Shown piece by piece: positions 47,156 to 58,260 of a stretch of DNA of 64,000 nucleotides (positions are counted from its first letter, which is position 1; the number at the start of each line of letters is the position of its first letter). The translations under genes and the position numbers were made by a program. Source of the DNA: Amia ocellicauda (Eukaryota; Chordata; Actinopteri; Amiiformes; Amiidae); assembly GCF_036373705.1 (NCBI RefSeq), contig NC_089852.1, positions 29,748,707-29,812,706 of the forward strand. Reading direction: 5' to 3'. Below the pieces are notes generated by a model. That model was not told the origin of the DNA and ran no database searches. It saw only the letters and a list, made by a program, of their open reading frames with translations.

Positions 47156-48341
47156 TTCCCTGTATTTTGTAATAATACTATTTTTTTTCTTGAGGATTTT
47201 AAATAAATGTTAAGCATAAAATGGACACGTATGTTCAAATATAATAGTAAGGAAAATCACTTTTATCTCACGGTGAGAGCAAGCAACTTGACCTTAAACT
47301 TAAATTTAACCTCCTTAACCTCATTCAGAAGATATCTATATCCTTCATGTCATGCCTTTATAGCCATGTTATTACACTTTATATATACACTTATACATGT
47401 TAGCAGTTCCTTACAGCCATTGTCAATGCACTAGTGAGTGAAGTGCCATTTCTCACCATGCCATTCAGTAGTGAAGAATGTGGAAAATAAAATGTCCCTC
47501 AATCCAACTATCATAACTCTACTACTCTAATATTACAGTTTGCAACATACCGACACCACCCAAAGAACAAGGAAAGTCAACCAGGCTCATTAAGGTTAGT
47601 TAATAAGGACTCAGTCTTCAGACACGCAGAAAAGGGTACAGTTCAAGACTGCCTAACATTCAGATTGCCATGCTATCATAAATGCACAGAAACTGCACTG
47701 AGGAGGGTATCAGCAAACTACACACTCTGAGGAATGTTCTAATGAAGTTTAGGAAATGAAACCATCATTGCAAACTAGAAGGCTAACCGTTTCCATTTCT
47801 GTCTGCATACCGAAGTCACACAAGAAAAGGTTATCTCTTGAAAATATGCTGGGGAGGTGTATTTTTAGACCTCTTCTCAAAAGCAGAAGTGCTAGGAGTG
47901 AAAAAACATGTTGCCTAGATAATGGTGGAGGTGTCTAAGTTTTGGGTCAACTGCAGTAAACCAAACTCTGCTATTATCATTAATATATTTCTTACCTTAT
48001 CCAGGTCAACCTACAATTATTACATTAAATTTAAACACCAATTTATTACACCAATTTAAACAGCTGTATTTGTATTTTGTTCTGGAGCAATCTAGGTGCA
48101 GTGCCTTGCTCAAGGGTACAGCAGCAGTGTCCCCCACCTGGGACTGAACCCATAACCCTCCACTCAGGAGTCTAGAGCACTCACCACTACTCCACACTGC
48201 TGAACAATCAAAGCTTCACTAATGCAGCAAAGACAATATCACTACACCAATATTTCACCGTTTACATGTTTAACTAGAAAGAAAACAACAATTCGTTTTT
48301 TAAAAATAATTTAACACTGTACTGTCTGGGAACTAATAGAA

Positions 48342-48385
<44 letters not shown>

Positions 48386-51300
48386 AAGGGTGGTGCACTT
48401 CACATTTCCATAATAATACAGAATATATAATACAATACACTAAATAAGAGATCAACAACAGATTTATTGAGAAATAATTCAAATAAATCCTCATTTGAAA
48501 TTGAATAAGAACTGGATACTGTAAGACATGTTTGATATTAATTACATTTTAAAAGTAAATAATGTGATGAAAAATGAAGACAAATAAAGCACACTGTAGA
48601 TGAAAACCAACAGAAGCTGACTGTTTACAACACCGTCATCTCTGACAGGAAAAAGAAAACACCTCACAGACCAGCACTCACCAATCTGCAGGCTTTCCAA
48701 ACTCCAGAACCGTTTCATTTCCCTCCGTGCTACCATCACATATACTGTGTCTACACACTGTGTCTAGAGCAGATTGTCCCCAGAGCAGATGAGTGTTTTT
48801 GTTACGAGTACTAGCTCTGACCATGGCCTACTCCCAGAACAATAGGACATTGAATCTGAGAGCTGTGCACTGCATCAGCAGTCCCTGGCTGCTCTGTGCA
48901 CGTCAGACAGGAGCTGCTCCCTCGCTGACAGTCTGCAGCTAACAATAGGGCGGCTGTAATGGCGCAGGCAATCGCAAAGGCATCATGGGGTCTGGTAGGG
49001 AGGGGAACTGAAAACAGCTGGAAACCTATCTTCTCTCACTTAGGTCAGACATAGATGTGCCCACAGTTGGTAAATATACGATGTACTTTTTACTACAAAC
49101 TACCAATTATGATTAAAATATTTTTGTGGTAAACTGACTTCATACATTAAGTTGTATAGATAATATACATGGGAAAGTGTAGTAGCTGAAACCACACACA
49201 TATGGATGTAAAAGTGAGAAAGACAAACTCATATCAACACTAGAAACAGATGAAGGCGCTGCTCAGACTTACTGCTGGACAGTCGCATCTGTCTCCGTCG
49301 GCCCAGCCGGTCCAGGCCAATGGGGGTGCTCTGGGACAGGACGCAGGGCCGGAAGCGGGCCGACACACCGCGGTATGGGGGCACTTGGTGTGATGGGATG
49401 GGGGGGCGCTGGGGCTGCAGATCAGAGACAGGATTGGTCAATGACACAGCCATGAATATGTCTCGGGAGCAGCAGGAATAGACCCCTTACACTAACATTG
49501 GAAAGCTTCATCAAGAGTTAAAAGAGTTGATCAAAGAGAGAAAGAGAAGTCAGATGCTGATTGCTTGAAAGGTTAGACAGATGGTTCAAAGAAACATGGC
49601 CTACCCACTGTGACAATGATGGGCTTTTTCACAGGACTTGTCAGAGTCTCTCAGTCGAAAATGTCCTGTGTTAAATTGTTCAAATCTTTGATAGAAAAGT
49701 GTCAAAGGCAGTTTCTTTTTTCAACCACCTTTTTAGAATTAACCTTCAAACCAAATAAGACCAAACATCTTCAAAATATAAGTAAAGATATTTAAAATGT
49801 CACTAAATCAGTAGTAAGTTTTAGATTTTCTAACACAATAATTTAACATTGTACATTTGACAGTGAATATTAAAAGCAGCTTTGATATTCATTGTCAAAT
49901 GGCATTGGTAGTCACCCGATACGTCAGCAAGCACCGCGGAGCAATACACACAGCTCACTGCTGTACTGAAGCTTTAGAGGGAACAGAGTCAAATCTTAAG
50001 AAAATACAAAACAAAATCTCTGACTGCTGCATGAGTAATCCTTGTGCATTCATGCAGACTAACACTGACCGTTCCCTCTGACTGGAATGTGTGTCACTGC
50101 GGCACAGTCCCCCCCCCACCCCGAGACCCCCAGATGAGCAGACAGACGAGCTCTTCTTATGGGACTCTATATGGGCACTGCATAGGTGTTACTGTGGTGA
50201 GCAGTGACATTTGTAGTCAGCACTAATAAGCGTTACATTTTAAATCAAAGATTGTCACTCAGTAGGATGAATCAGTAGCAAGCAATTTCCTAAATCAGAG
50301 ATTCTCAACCAGGGGTCCCTACCCCCCTCGGAGGCATATAAGACCTTCAAGACCTTTTTATTGTGAATCTTAAAAATCATGAATAATTTTCCTTTCTTCC
50401 GATGTATTTTTCATTAACCGTGCATTCAGCACAGAGCTGATTATGGTCACATTTTGGGTTTAAACTTCTGTAAAACCTTTGTGTGTGGGGGGGGTGTAAA
50501 AGGGTAAAACAGGGTTGAGAACCCCTGTCCTAAATCAATCTCTCTGAGAAAAAATTACATGACAAATAGACTAACAAATTTAACATAAAAAGAACAATTT
50601 CTCAAGCAGGATTTCATGAGATGAACTTCAATTTGAAGAATTCCAGCAAAGCCATGAGGGTTAGTAAGAGTAAGAAAGAGTACAGTTTAATAAGTCAGTT
50701 ATTTCTAGCTTTTTAATTAAATCTTGCCAGATAAAACACCACAGGCCACGCCAATGGAAATTAATAATTAAAACCCCAAATACTGGATAGACAGTCACTG
50801 CAATTTACACACACATCTTCAAACCTTCTCACTCCCTAGCACAATGTAATCCTCAATTTTCTGAAGGTAAACACATGATTTAGGTGCAAATATAACATTC
50901 AAGTTCATAAAAAGAGAAATAAACATTTGTATTGAGTTCAGTTCTGTTAAGTGAAGAAGTGTTTGATTGGTTAGTGTGTTAGTAATGAGAGTTGATCACA
51001 CTGTAGATGAAAGTGATTAGTTGTTAGCCAGTTAGGACAGACACCGAGTCTCGGCAGAGCTCGGCAAGTCAAAGAGCACCGAGACAGCCAGCGGGCTTCA
51101 GGAAGCCCAGCAGCCTTACTTGTTCATGGTGGAAGTCCATGGTCCCATCACTGGTGGGGGGGAACAGCTCAACCCCCCCAATGACCGAGATGGGCCTACG
51201 CTTCCTGCTCCAGGCGATCTGGGCCATGGTGGGCCGGCTCTCCGGCTCTGATTCGCTCGGCAAAGGAACATCATCTTCAGGGATGGAGCACGAGCGCTCA

Positions 51301-52024
51301 ATCAGCTGGCTGTAATCGGACACGGGCCGAGGGCGGGGCCTGTCCCTCCCCCAGTACCGCGCTCTCTCGATCACTGATTGAACGTCAACCTTCTCGTCCT
51401 CTGCAGACTGAGAGCTCCTCCACTTCTCCTCAGCAGCACCCTTATTTGAATGTGAACAGGTGACATGAGCTTTTACAGGTCTGTGATTGTCGGGCCGCTT
51501 GGATTCAAGGATGATTTTCCTCTGTTCAAATATGCACGACTATATGACCTTTCTGTCTTCCACACTGTGCCCATAATCTCAGGTTCACTTGATATTGTTT
51601 CAAAGGCCAGAAAAATGATTGAATCTGCATCGAAACCTTACAGCTGAGACATATTTAAACCCCAGGATTGATTTTCATCAACATTGTACACCTCATGGAA
51701 CCCTTCAGAATACAGAACTCTTCAAAACATGAATAGTGCTTTTCTAAGAAATGTTAAAGTCACTAGTTTCTTCATTAAAATACTTATTGTGTCTGTGGAT
51801 GTAGATCTAATAATGTAACTGCTAAGAAATATATACTTCATTTAAGCAGAGGTAAAAGTAAACACAACAGCTGAAACCAAAGGCAAACCAGGCTTACCTC
51901 TTGCTCAGTGACTGGTAAAGGTTTTCCACATAAACACTGAAACAGCAAGCAGTAGACCAAGGCCATTTCAATCACCAATTAAATAAATTAATACATTAAA
52001 TGAGAATTATAATAAATAATAATA

Positions 52025-52067
<43 letters not shown>

Positions 52068-55000
52068 TATAAATAATTATAAACCTAAATAAACCACTTG
52101 CATTAAGAGCGAATAATTGAGTCTGAGCTGCCCAGTTTGCCTTTGTCTGGGCACTGTACTTTAACCCAATGATGTTTGAACTCGAGGAAAAGTACACTCT
52201 GTACACAGATAACTGTGCTGGAGGGAGCTGCACCACTGCTTCTGTGAGAACATGTGCAATCACTAATCATAAAGATAAACTTATCGCTTACTTTGCAACT
52301 CCACCTACAGGAGTGAAGGAAGCTGGGCAGAAGATGCACGCAACAAACTCACAAACCATCTTGCCAATTCTGTGCCAATTAACCCAAAGCACACTCATGA
52401 CAGAGTTTCTATAAAGCACTTTGCAATGATGTCTGTGTTTATATAAGAGGTAGATTTACCAGTTACCAGTTTTGGAACTAACCACATGTTTTCTAACTGC
52501 AGACATAGACGATGTCACTAGATGGCAGCAGAAAAACATACCAGACTCCTAGTACATGATTTGTGAGTCTACATTTTAGAGATACATATTGATTTGTAAA
52601 TCTGACTTTTCAAACCTCCCCACCACACACAGGAGCACAGGTATAGTAACAGTCATAAGAGCGAGGTGACTTGGCAAAACTGACACTTTCCACAATATAA
52701 AGGATATATTAACAACTCCATATTTGTATTATATTCTACAGTGTGCAATATACTTGTCAATGGTATATTTTTACCTGAGCTATTTGTATATTCAATTCAC
52801 ACAATGTTCTTGGAACCTACATCATGAAATATCTACCATATACTACCACCAGGAAATGTGAATAAATGCTCAGATGGAATACATAATAATAAACCATCAG
52901 ATTTATAACAGATTTAAATCGAAGTACCAGAAAAAGACTCCTTATGATACATCAGCATGTTCTTTATATAAAGTTACTGAGTTAAAGACAAGCATTATCT
53001 GCTGAAGAGTTTTTTTAATGAAGGATTATTGATATTAAAGCAGCTGTTCTCCACGGTGCAGCACTGTCCTGCTGTCTTGGGGTTGTGTGGACAGATGTGG
53101 CAGGGAGTTTGAAGCAGCTTTTGAAATTCACGTACAGAACTGTTATTGTCATGTGATAAGAATATTAACAATAGTGTTAATTTGTGGGCAAATGCTATAT
53201 GAAGAAGAAATACTACTAATATCTTACCTCCTCTTTCCGGTCTTCTCCTCCAGAAGCCGTGTTCAGGCTCAGCTGAGACTGGCTACTAATCCCACTGTCC
53301 TCAGCTGCATCGTCATAGTAAACTGTGTGGACTGAGTCCTGGAAGCACACAGGGCTCTTCCCTGGTTTGTGAGCCGGTCCCTCTGCCCGCCCATCGCTGT
53401 CCATGGAGCTCAGAGACAATGTGCTGTGTCGGTTGGTACAGTGTAGGGTAGTATCGATCTTTGCATTCTCCATGCTGGGGCCTTGTGGTTGAGCAGGACT
53501 GGGTCCCTGTTCAGAGATGGGCTGCTGGGCATTGCAGAAAAACAGAGGGGAGCTCTTTGATTCACAGCTGTCGTCAGGATAGAAGACCTCATTGTTAGTG
53601 CTGCTGGGGCTCAGAGGGCTGGACGGGCTGGTCAGAGGGCTGGGGGGGCACAGGGAGTCTGGGCTGTGACAAGAGGGGTGGCTGCTGGGAAAAGCAGGCA
53701 GTCCGTGGGCAGGGGCAGGTTCTGAGGCTGGATGCCCGGGGGCAGCTGGTCCAGAGGCCACGGTCACCAAACTGCGGCTGGGAGAAAGGCAGCGGCGGCG
53801 CTCGCGCTCAGAGGAGCAGGAGGCACGGCGAGAGTAGTCATCATGCAGACGGCTTTGAGGCCGGGTGTTTCTGCTCTTCTCGGAGGCCGAGCTCTTTGAA
53901 GAACTGTCCTTCTGCCGAGCTGCTGGATCTGCCACGTTGCTCACCAGCTTCAGCACACGGTCGAAGTCTTTAGCTCTGACTGGGCTTCTCCAGCGTCTGG
54001 ACATCCTCTCTGTGTTACCAGGGTGCTTATCCAATAGGTCCACAGAAGAGGTACTGAATGTCCTTTGAGATTTTTGATTGTCATTTGCAGCTTTGAGCTC
54101 AGGCAGGTTAGATGTGGATTTCCGTTTGAAAGAGCTTTTCTTGAGGAGGTTGAAGTTGTCAGTGCTTTTGCTCCGTCTGTAAACCACCTTGACACTCTCC
54201 TCTGGCTTCTCAGGTGGCTCACTGCCGCAAGGTTCCTGAGCGATGGGAGAAAGGGTCTGCAGGTTCTTTTGCTGGGTGTCCCCCCTCCTTGTGTCCAATA
54301 GGGGGATGCGGCCAGCCCCATAGGCCCTGCGGATGCTGCGAGAACGATGCGTATTCCTTAGGAAAGAGTCGTCTCCATCCTCTGCGTCTGAACCCTCTGT
54401 GGTCAGGCCCTGTCCCATGCCCCTGCAGTCCTCTACACTCTCCACTGTAACACCAACCCCATTGGGGACATGTTTGCCCTCTTCATTCACAGCCATTTCC
54501 TTGAGTGCCATTTCTGAGCCCTCCCTGCCCTGGATGCCTTGAAAGACCGTGGATCTGAGCTTCTTGAAGGAGCCCATTTTCTTCAGGGAGGAAAGTGCGT
54601 TCCAGGAGGGGGAGCTGCCCATGACGGCGGGAGGCTGAGGTCTCTCAGAACTGGAGCTGGATCGTTTGCGTGGTGTGGAGAAGAAGCGCATGATCTTGGA
54701 CGGGCTCAGCCTGTCATTCTCCGTCTCCAGCACATCACTGTGAACGCTGGCGCCCAAACGTTTCTGTGTGTTCCAGTCATTCAGCCTTGTGGTTTTGATG
54801 TTTTCCTCTTTCATGATAGGTGTGCCATTGGGCTGGCTGTTGGAAACCTGCTCAGTGCTGCCCACCACCCTGTGGGAATGAAGGCAGTTTCTGTTGCTGG
54901 AAAAACTGGAAATTATGTCCTCGTCTGGGGACCCTGGCTCTGACCCCTCCTGCAGGACACCCCCTTTTCCTTGGGCCCCACATGTGCTGCAAGGGGTCAT

Positions 55001-56242
55001 TTCTTCAGTGGATTGCACTACCTGCAACAAAGGGAACAAAGGCAGCATTTAGGAAATCTTTTTCACACGTTTCCCGTCACAATGGGGGATCAGATCTTTT
55101 GTGGACACTGAAGACCATGAGAAACATTATTAGCTCAACAAAGCTTCTCACGTGACGAGGATACTTGAAGAGGGGTGAGATGACCAAGGACTATTTAACA
55201 GGGTAAATTATTAATTTGGTAAAAGTCAGAAAGATTAAACTAATCATAACCAAAAGGATTACAAAACCTCTTATTAAGAAAAAAAAACGTATTCTTGAAT
55301 ATTTGTCTTTGTTTTTTGTTTCTTAAAAAAACAACTTCACCAGCTAACTAACTTATAACTTTATAACCAACTTTCATAACTGCTGGACAGCTTTACTTTT
55401 TTTTTATAACAGATACTTTATTCTAATAAACTAACAGAACTTTGTATAATTTAATTTAACTGTGAAGGAGTGCTGAGCAGGTGCAAGATTCCTGTCCTCT
55501 TCAGGGAGTGTTAATGAAGTGCACTTTCTGATTGCCAGCGCTGTATTGTTATCTTTCCATAGCCGTGTCAACAGTTGTCATGCCAACCTGGAGGAGTGCA
55601 ATGAAACGGGAAGCTGGGAGCTGCCAATTGCTCAACCGGCTACAGCGGGGGAAACCTAAACAACACTCATTCTCTCCCTCCCTGCCTTATAGCAACATAT
55701 TTTGGAAGGAATTTAATTTGTATCCACTTACTTGAGACTTCTATGAGAAAGTAAGGTTCCCTCCCTGTGCATGAATTCTAGTTTAAATATGTCATGTGAT
55801 AAAAGTATGTCTACAAAACTTTTTCAAATCTTGATTTAAGAAGTTGATGATGGGCATAACACTTTCACAATCATTCAGACATTATGAAAAAGAGAAGCAT
55901 CACTTACTTACAACAGAAGATGACTTTTGTCCGTATTTGTATGTTGTGCATTTGTTAATGTCCGCAGAAGAACTTCAGAACACGCACTTCAATCATTTCT
56001 CGTTTATCCATGTCTCGTAAAACATATTATGTTTAAAAACTGAACTAAGCAAAAAAACGATGAAAGAAAAAACAAAAAACAAAACAAAAACAGAAAAGTT
56101 TCAGACTCAAACTTGTAAAGTCTGCATTGGTAACCTACAACCAAGTTATTGCTTTAATTCACAACTTAGTGTTGAGCAAATGTGAAGAAGCCCCATATAT
56201 TTTTAAGAAGGAAAAGTTCCTTACCGGACTCATTACCACCAT
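42201..56242 (-). CDS. spata13: SPATA13/ASEF2, APC-stimulated Rho GTPase exchange factor
   Basis: Fourteen exons on -: 56242-56225, 55021-53228, 51936-51898, 51440-51120, 49414-49273, 46016-45889, 45742-45563, 45067-44882, 44675-44496, 44080-43848, 43517-43388, 43274-42902, 42698-42624, 42382-42201; 3981 nt, 1326 aa, open throughout (human long form 1277). Order: long Ser-rich N-terminal region (to about 724, with [15 protein letters not shown] near its end), APC-binding segment ([16 protein letters not shown], about 800-814), SH3 (815-874), DH (about 905-1095), PH (about 1120-1240) and the tail [17 protein letters not shown]2 activates Cdc42 and Rac1; APC binding relieves SH3 autoinhibition, affecting cell migration and adhesion. 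[18 protein letters not shown] and the tail match SPATA13 better than ARHGEF4. Odd points: a 39-nt third exon and non-consensus donors GTCTGT and GTCAGT. The ATG has A at -3 and G at +4. c1qtnf9 lies downstream. Confidence 0.92.
42902..43274 (-). CDS. spata13: spata13 PH-domain exon 12
   Basis: Codes [38 protein letters not shown] and the terminal helix [19 protein letters not shown], a DH-associated PH domain. The donor must be GTCAGT (intron starts at 42901) so that the next exon continues as MEISENQKK; using the stronger GTGAG four bases downstream would shift the frame to a stop. Confidence 0.87.
43388..45067 (-). CDS. spata13: spata13 DH (RhoGEF) exons 8-11
   Basis: Exons 45067-44882, 44675-44496, 44080-43848 and 43517-43388. 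The DH domain opens with [20 protein letters not shown] (CR1), includes [16 protein letters not shown] and EIGSCFL, carries [20 protein letters not shown] (CR3, the exchange-active helix) and ends in [19 protein letters not shown]. It matches human SPATA13 almost residue for residue. Intron 10 is phase 2, the other introns in this stretch phase 0. Confidence 0.93.
45563..45742 (-). CDS. spata13: spata13 SH3 exon
   Basis: A 180-nt phase-0 exon coding exactly the SH3 domain: [20 protein letters not shown], then the [20 protein letters not shown] tract with the double Trp and WFP signatures. In the ASEF family this SH3 packs on the DH/PH unit to inhibit it until APC binds the adjacent segment. 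Confidence 0.93.
47095..47149. repeat. (AT)n microsatellite in spata13 intron
   Basis: About 27 AT units in the intron between exons 5 and 6. Confidence 0.95.
47993..48202 (-). mobile_element. tRNA-derived SINE, 5' end at the right
   Basis: Reading on -, the element starts CAGCAGTGTGGAGTAGTGG with an A-box-like TAGTGGTGAGTG, then a B-box-like GGTTCAGTCCC about 30 bp later, the spacing of a tRNA promoter. It continues with CCCTTGAGCAAGGCACTGCA, common in fish SINEs, and ends with a TTGTAGG...CTGGATAAG tail. It has no coding capacity. Confidence 0.65.
48344..48383. repeat. (CA)n microsatellite
   Basis: Twenty CA units in a spata13 intron, just upstream of the SINE when read on the minus strand. 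Confidence 0.95.
48682..48736 (-). CDS. spata13: candidate alternative first exon of spata13
   Basis: On the minus strand an ATG at 48736 opens [18 protein letters not shown] and runs in phase 1 into a consensus donor G|GTGAGT. The next downstream exon of spata13 (46016-45889) accepts exactly phase 1. Splicing would give a short isoform starting just before the APC-binding segment, without the long N-terminal region. G+C-richer DNA upstream (48.75-49.0 kb) could be its promoter. Inferred from phase and splice site only. Confidence 0.45.
50296..50527. mobile_element. hAT-type non-autonomous element, 232 bp
   Basis: Target duplication TCCTAAAT at 50288-50295 and 50528-50535. Ends are CAGAGATTCTCAACC and GGTTGAGAACCCCTG, matching inverted repeats of hAT-Charlie type. 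The 8-bp duplication is the hAT size. The interior is non-coding. It sits in the spata13 intron between exons 4 and 5. Confidence 0.82.
52008..52067. repeat. (AAT)n microsatellite
   Basis: Mostly perfect AAT units with a few AAAT, in the spata13 intron between exons 2 and 3. Confidence 0.95.
52515..52528 (+). promoter_or_regulatory. CTCF-like motif
   Basis: TCACTAGATGGCAG on +, a close match to the CTCF core, inside a spata13 intron. Orientation is opposite to the two other CTCF-like motifs. Motif match only. Confidence 0.4.
53228..55021 (-). CDS. spata13: spata13 exon 2: long disordered N-terminal region
   Basis: One 1794-nt exon, phase 0 at both ends, encoding 598 residues rich in Ser, Pro, Arg and Glu with no folded domain visible. 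It contains basic serine clusters such as [17 protein letters not shown] and [11 protein letters not shown], likely phosphorylation sites. It is the N-terminal extension found only in long SPATA13 isoforms. It joins exon 1 (MVVMSP) in phase; an internal ATG eight codons into the exon could also serve. Confidence 0.87.
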
Positions 56243-56881
56243 CGTGAAACACAAAGACAACTGCAGGCTTCACATGATCCACTCAAACAGAGCCCTTCAG
56301 TGAAGACAGGCAGTCTGAGGAACCTGTCAGACTGCCCCCTACTCAAAGCAATACTCCACAGCACTCCCTAGCACTGTTCTGCCAGAACATCGCGAATGCA
56401 GCACAAGTGCTTTCATTAGGGAATAAGCAAAGCTGTAGAAAAATCCCTGGAGGACAGAAACAAATGAGCTGTGGATCAGGGAGTGGGAGGACTGGCTGTG
56501 TGAGACCTGGAGGGCGGGCCCTCGTGAGAAGCAGACTGGGATTGTTTGTTTGGGAGGTATAACCTATCACCAAGACAATGGTGCAATGGAGCTGAGGGAT
56601 GTAACAGCTTCCAGTCACTGGGAGAGGGGGGTGGGAGGAGGAGGAGAGAGTCCCACTATAATGAGGCCACCGGCTGAAAGACAAAGAATTGGGGGAAATT
56701 TATGTAGAGGATTGAAATGCTGCCTCACAACTAGCAATGCAGATTACAAACAAGAAGGAAGAGCTTTCAGAGAGGTGTGTGGAACAAGAAATATCCTGTA
56801 CAGAAGATAACTGTCTTCTGAAGTTTCAAGATATAATATGTATATGTTTATGTTTATGCATAATCTCTCTCTCTCTATATA
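56243..56881 (-). other. 5' flank of the spata13 start codon
   Basis: Should hold the 5' UTR and perhaps the promoter of the long isoform. An internal TGCAG/TTGTC 21 bases before the ATG could be a splice acceptor, so an upstream non-coding exon is possible. No poly-A or coding signal is seen. Confidence 0.4.
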
Positions 56882-57108
56882 CAGTGAAGGAAAAAAGTAT
56901 TTGATCCCCTGCTGATTTTGTACGTTTGCCCACTGACAAAGAAATGATCAGTCTATAATTTTAATGGTAGGTGTATTTTAACAGTGAGAGACAAAATAAC
57001 AACAAAAAAATCCAGAAAACGCATTTCAAAAAAGTTCTAAATTGATTTGCATGTTAATGAGTGAAATAAGTATTTGATCCCCTATCAATCAGCAAGATTT
57101 TCGGCTCC

Positions 57109-57204
57109 CAGGTGTCTTTTATACAGGTAACGAGCTGAGATTAGGAGCACTCTCTTAAAGGGACTCTCCTAATCTCAGCTCGTTACCTGTATAAAAGACA
57201 CCTG
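57109..57204 (+). repeat. perfect 39-bp stem-loop in the Tc1 leader
   Basis: The arm 57109-57147 (from CAGGTGTCTTTTATACAGG to GCTGAGATTAGGAG) is exactly complementary to 57166-57204, with an 18-nt loop. It lies between the left terminal repeat and the transposase start and can fold in both DNA and transcript. Confidence 0.95.
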
Positions 57205-57246
57205 TCCACAGAAGCAATCAATCAATCAGATTCCAAACTCTCCACC

Positions 57247-58260
57247 ATAGCCAAGACCAAAGAGCTGTCCAAGGATGTCAGGGACAAGATTGTAGACCTA
57301 CACAAGGCTGGAATGGGCTACAAGACCATCGCCAAGCAGCTTGGTGAGAAGGTGACAACAGTTGGTGCGATTATTCGCAAATGGAAGAAACACAAAATAA
57401 CTGTCAGTCTCCCTCGGTCTGGGGCTCCATGCAAGATCTCACCTCGTGAAGTTTCAATGATCATGAGAACGGTGAGGAATCAGCCCAGAACTACACGGGA
57501 GGATCTTGTTAATGATCTCAAGGCAGCTGGGACCATAGTCACCAAGAAAACAATTGGTAACACACTACGCCGTGAAGGACTGAAATCCTGCAGCGCCCGC
57601 AAGGTCCCCCTGCTCAAGAAAGCACATGTACAGGCCCGTCTGAAGTTTTCCAATGAACATCTGAATGATTCAGAGGAGAACTGGGTGAAAGTGTTGTGAT
57701 CAGATGAGACCAAAATCAAGCTCTTTGGCATCAACTCAACTCGCCGTGTTTTGAGGAGGAGGAATGACCTCAAGAACACCATCCCCACCGTCAAACATGG
57801 AGGTGGAAACATTATGCTTTGGGGGTGTTTTTCTGCTAAGGGGACAGGACAACTGCACCGCATCAAAGGGACGATGGACGGGGCCATGTACCGTCAAATC
57901 TTGGGTGAGAACCTCCTTCCCTCAGCCAGGGCATTGAAAATGGGTCGTGGATGGGTATTCCAGCATGACAATGACCCAAAACACACAGCCAAGGCAACAA
58001 AGGAGTGGCTCAAGAAGAAGCACATTAAGGTCCTGGAGTGGCCTAGCCAGTCTCCAGACCTTAATCCCATAGAAAATCTGTGGAGGGAGCTGAACGTTCG
58101 AGTTGCCAAACGTCAGCCTCGAAACCTTAATGACTTGGAGAGGATCTGCAAAGAGGAGTGGGACAAAATCCCTCCTGAGATGTGTGCAAACCTGGTGGCC
58201 AACTACAAGAAACGCCTGACCTCTGTGATTGCCAACAAGGGTTTTGCCACCAAGTACTAA
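57247..58260 (+). pseudogene. Tc1 transposase disabled by a lost start and one stop codon
   Basis: A continuous frame of 337 codons except for one internal TGA at 57697-57699. The expected initiator position reads ATA (57247-57249) just before GCCAAGACCAAAGAG. The N-terminal half has the two helix-turn-helix parts ([30 protein letters not shown]). The catalytic triad is complete: Asp at 57703 in SDET, Asp at 57967 in HDNDPKH, Glu at 58072 in NPIENLW, with 34 residues between the last two (DD34E). The TGA replaces the residue just before SDET, usually Trp (TGG). Tc1 transposases cut and paste their element at TA sites. The next in-frame ATG at 57313 would drop the first 22 residues. Confidence 0.93.

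Noticed and set aside
49800-50226. Frames of 60-74 codons in a spata13 intron
   Set aside because: No family resemblance, no splice sites in phase with spata13.
53865-54943. Plus-strand frames of up to 134 codons
   Set aside because: Antisense of spata13 exon 2, which is open for 598 codons and matches the splice pattern.
57480-58109. Minus-strand frames of 135 and 71 codons
   Set aside because: Antisense of the Tc1 copy 3 transposase.
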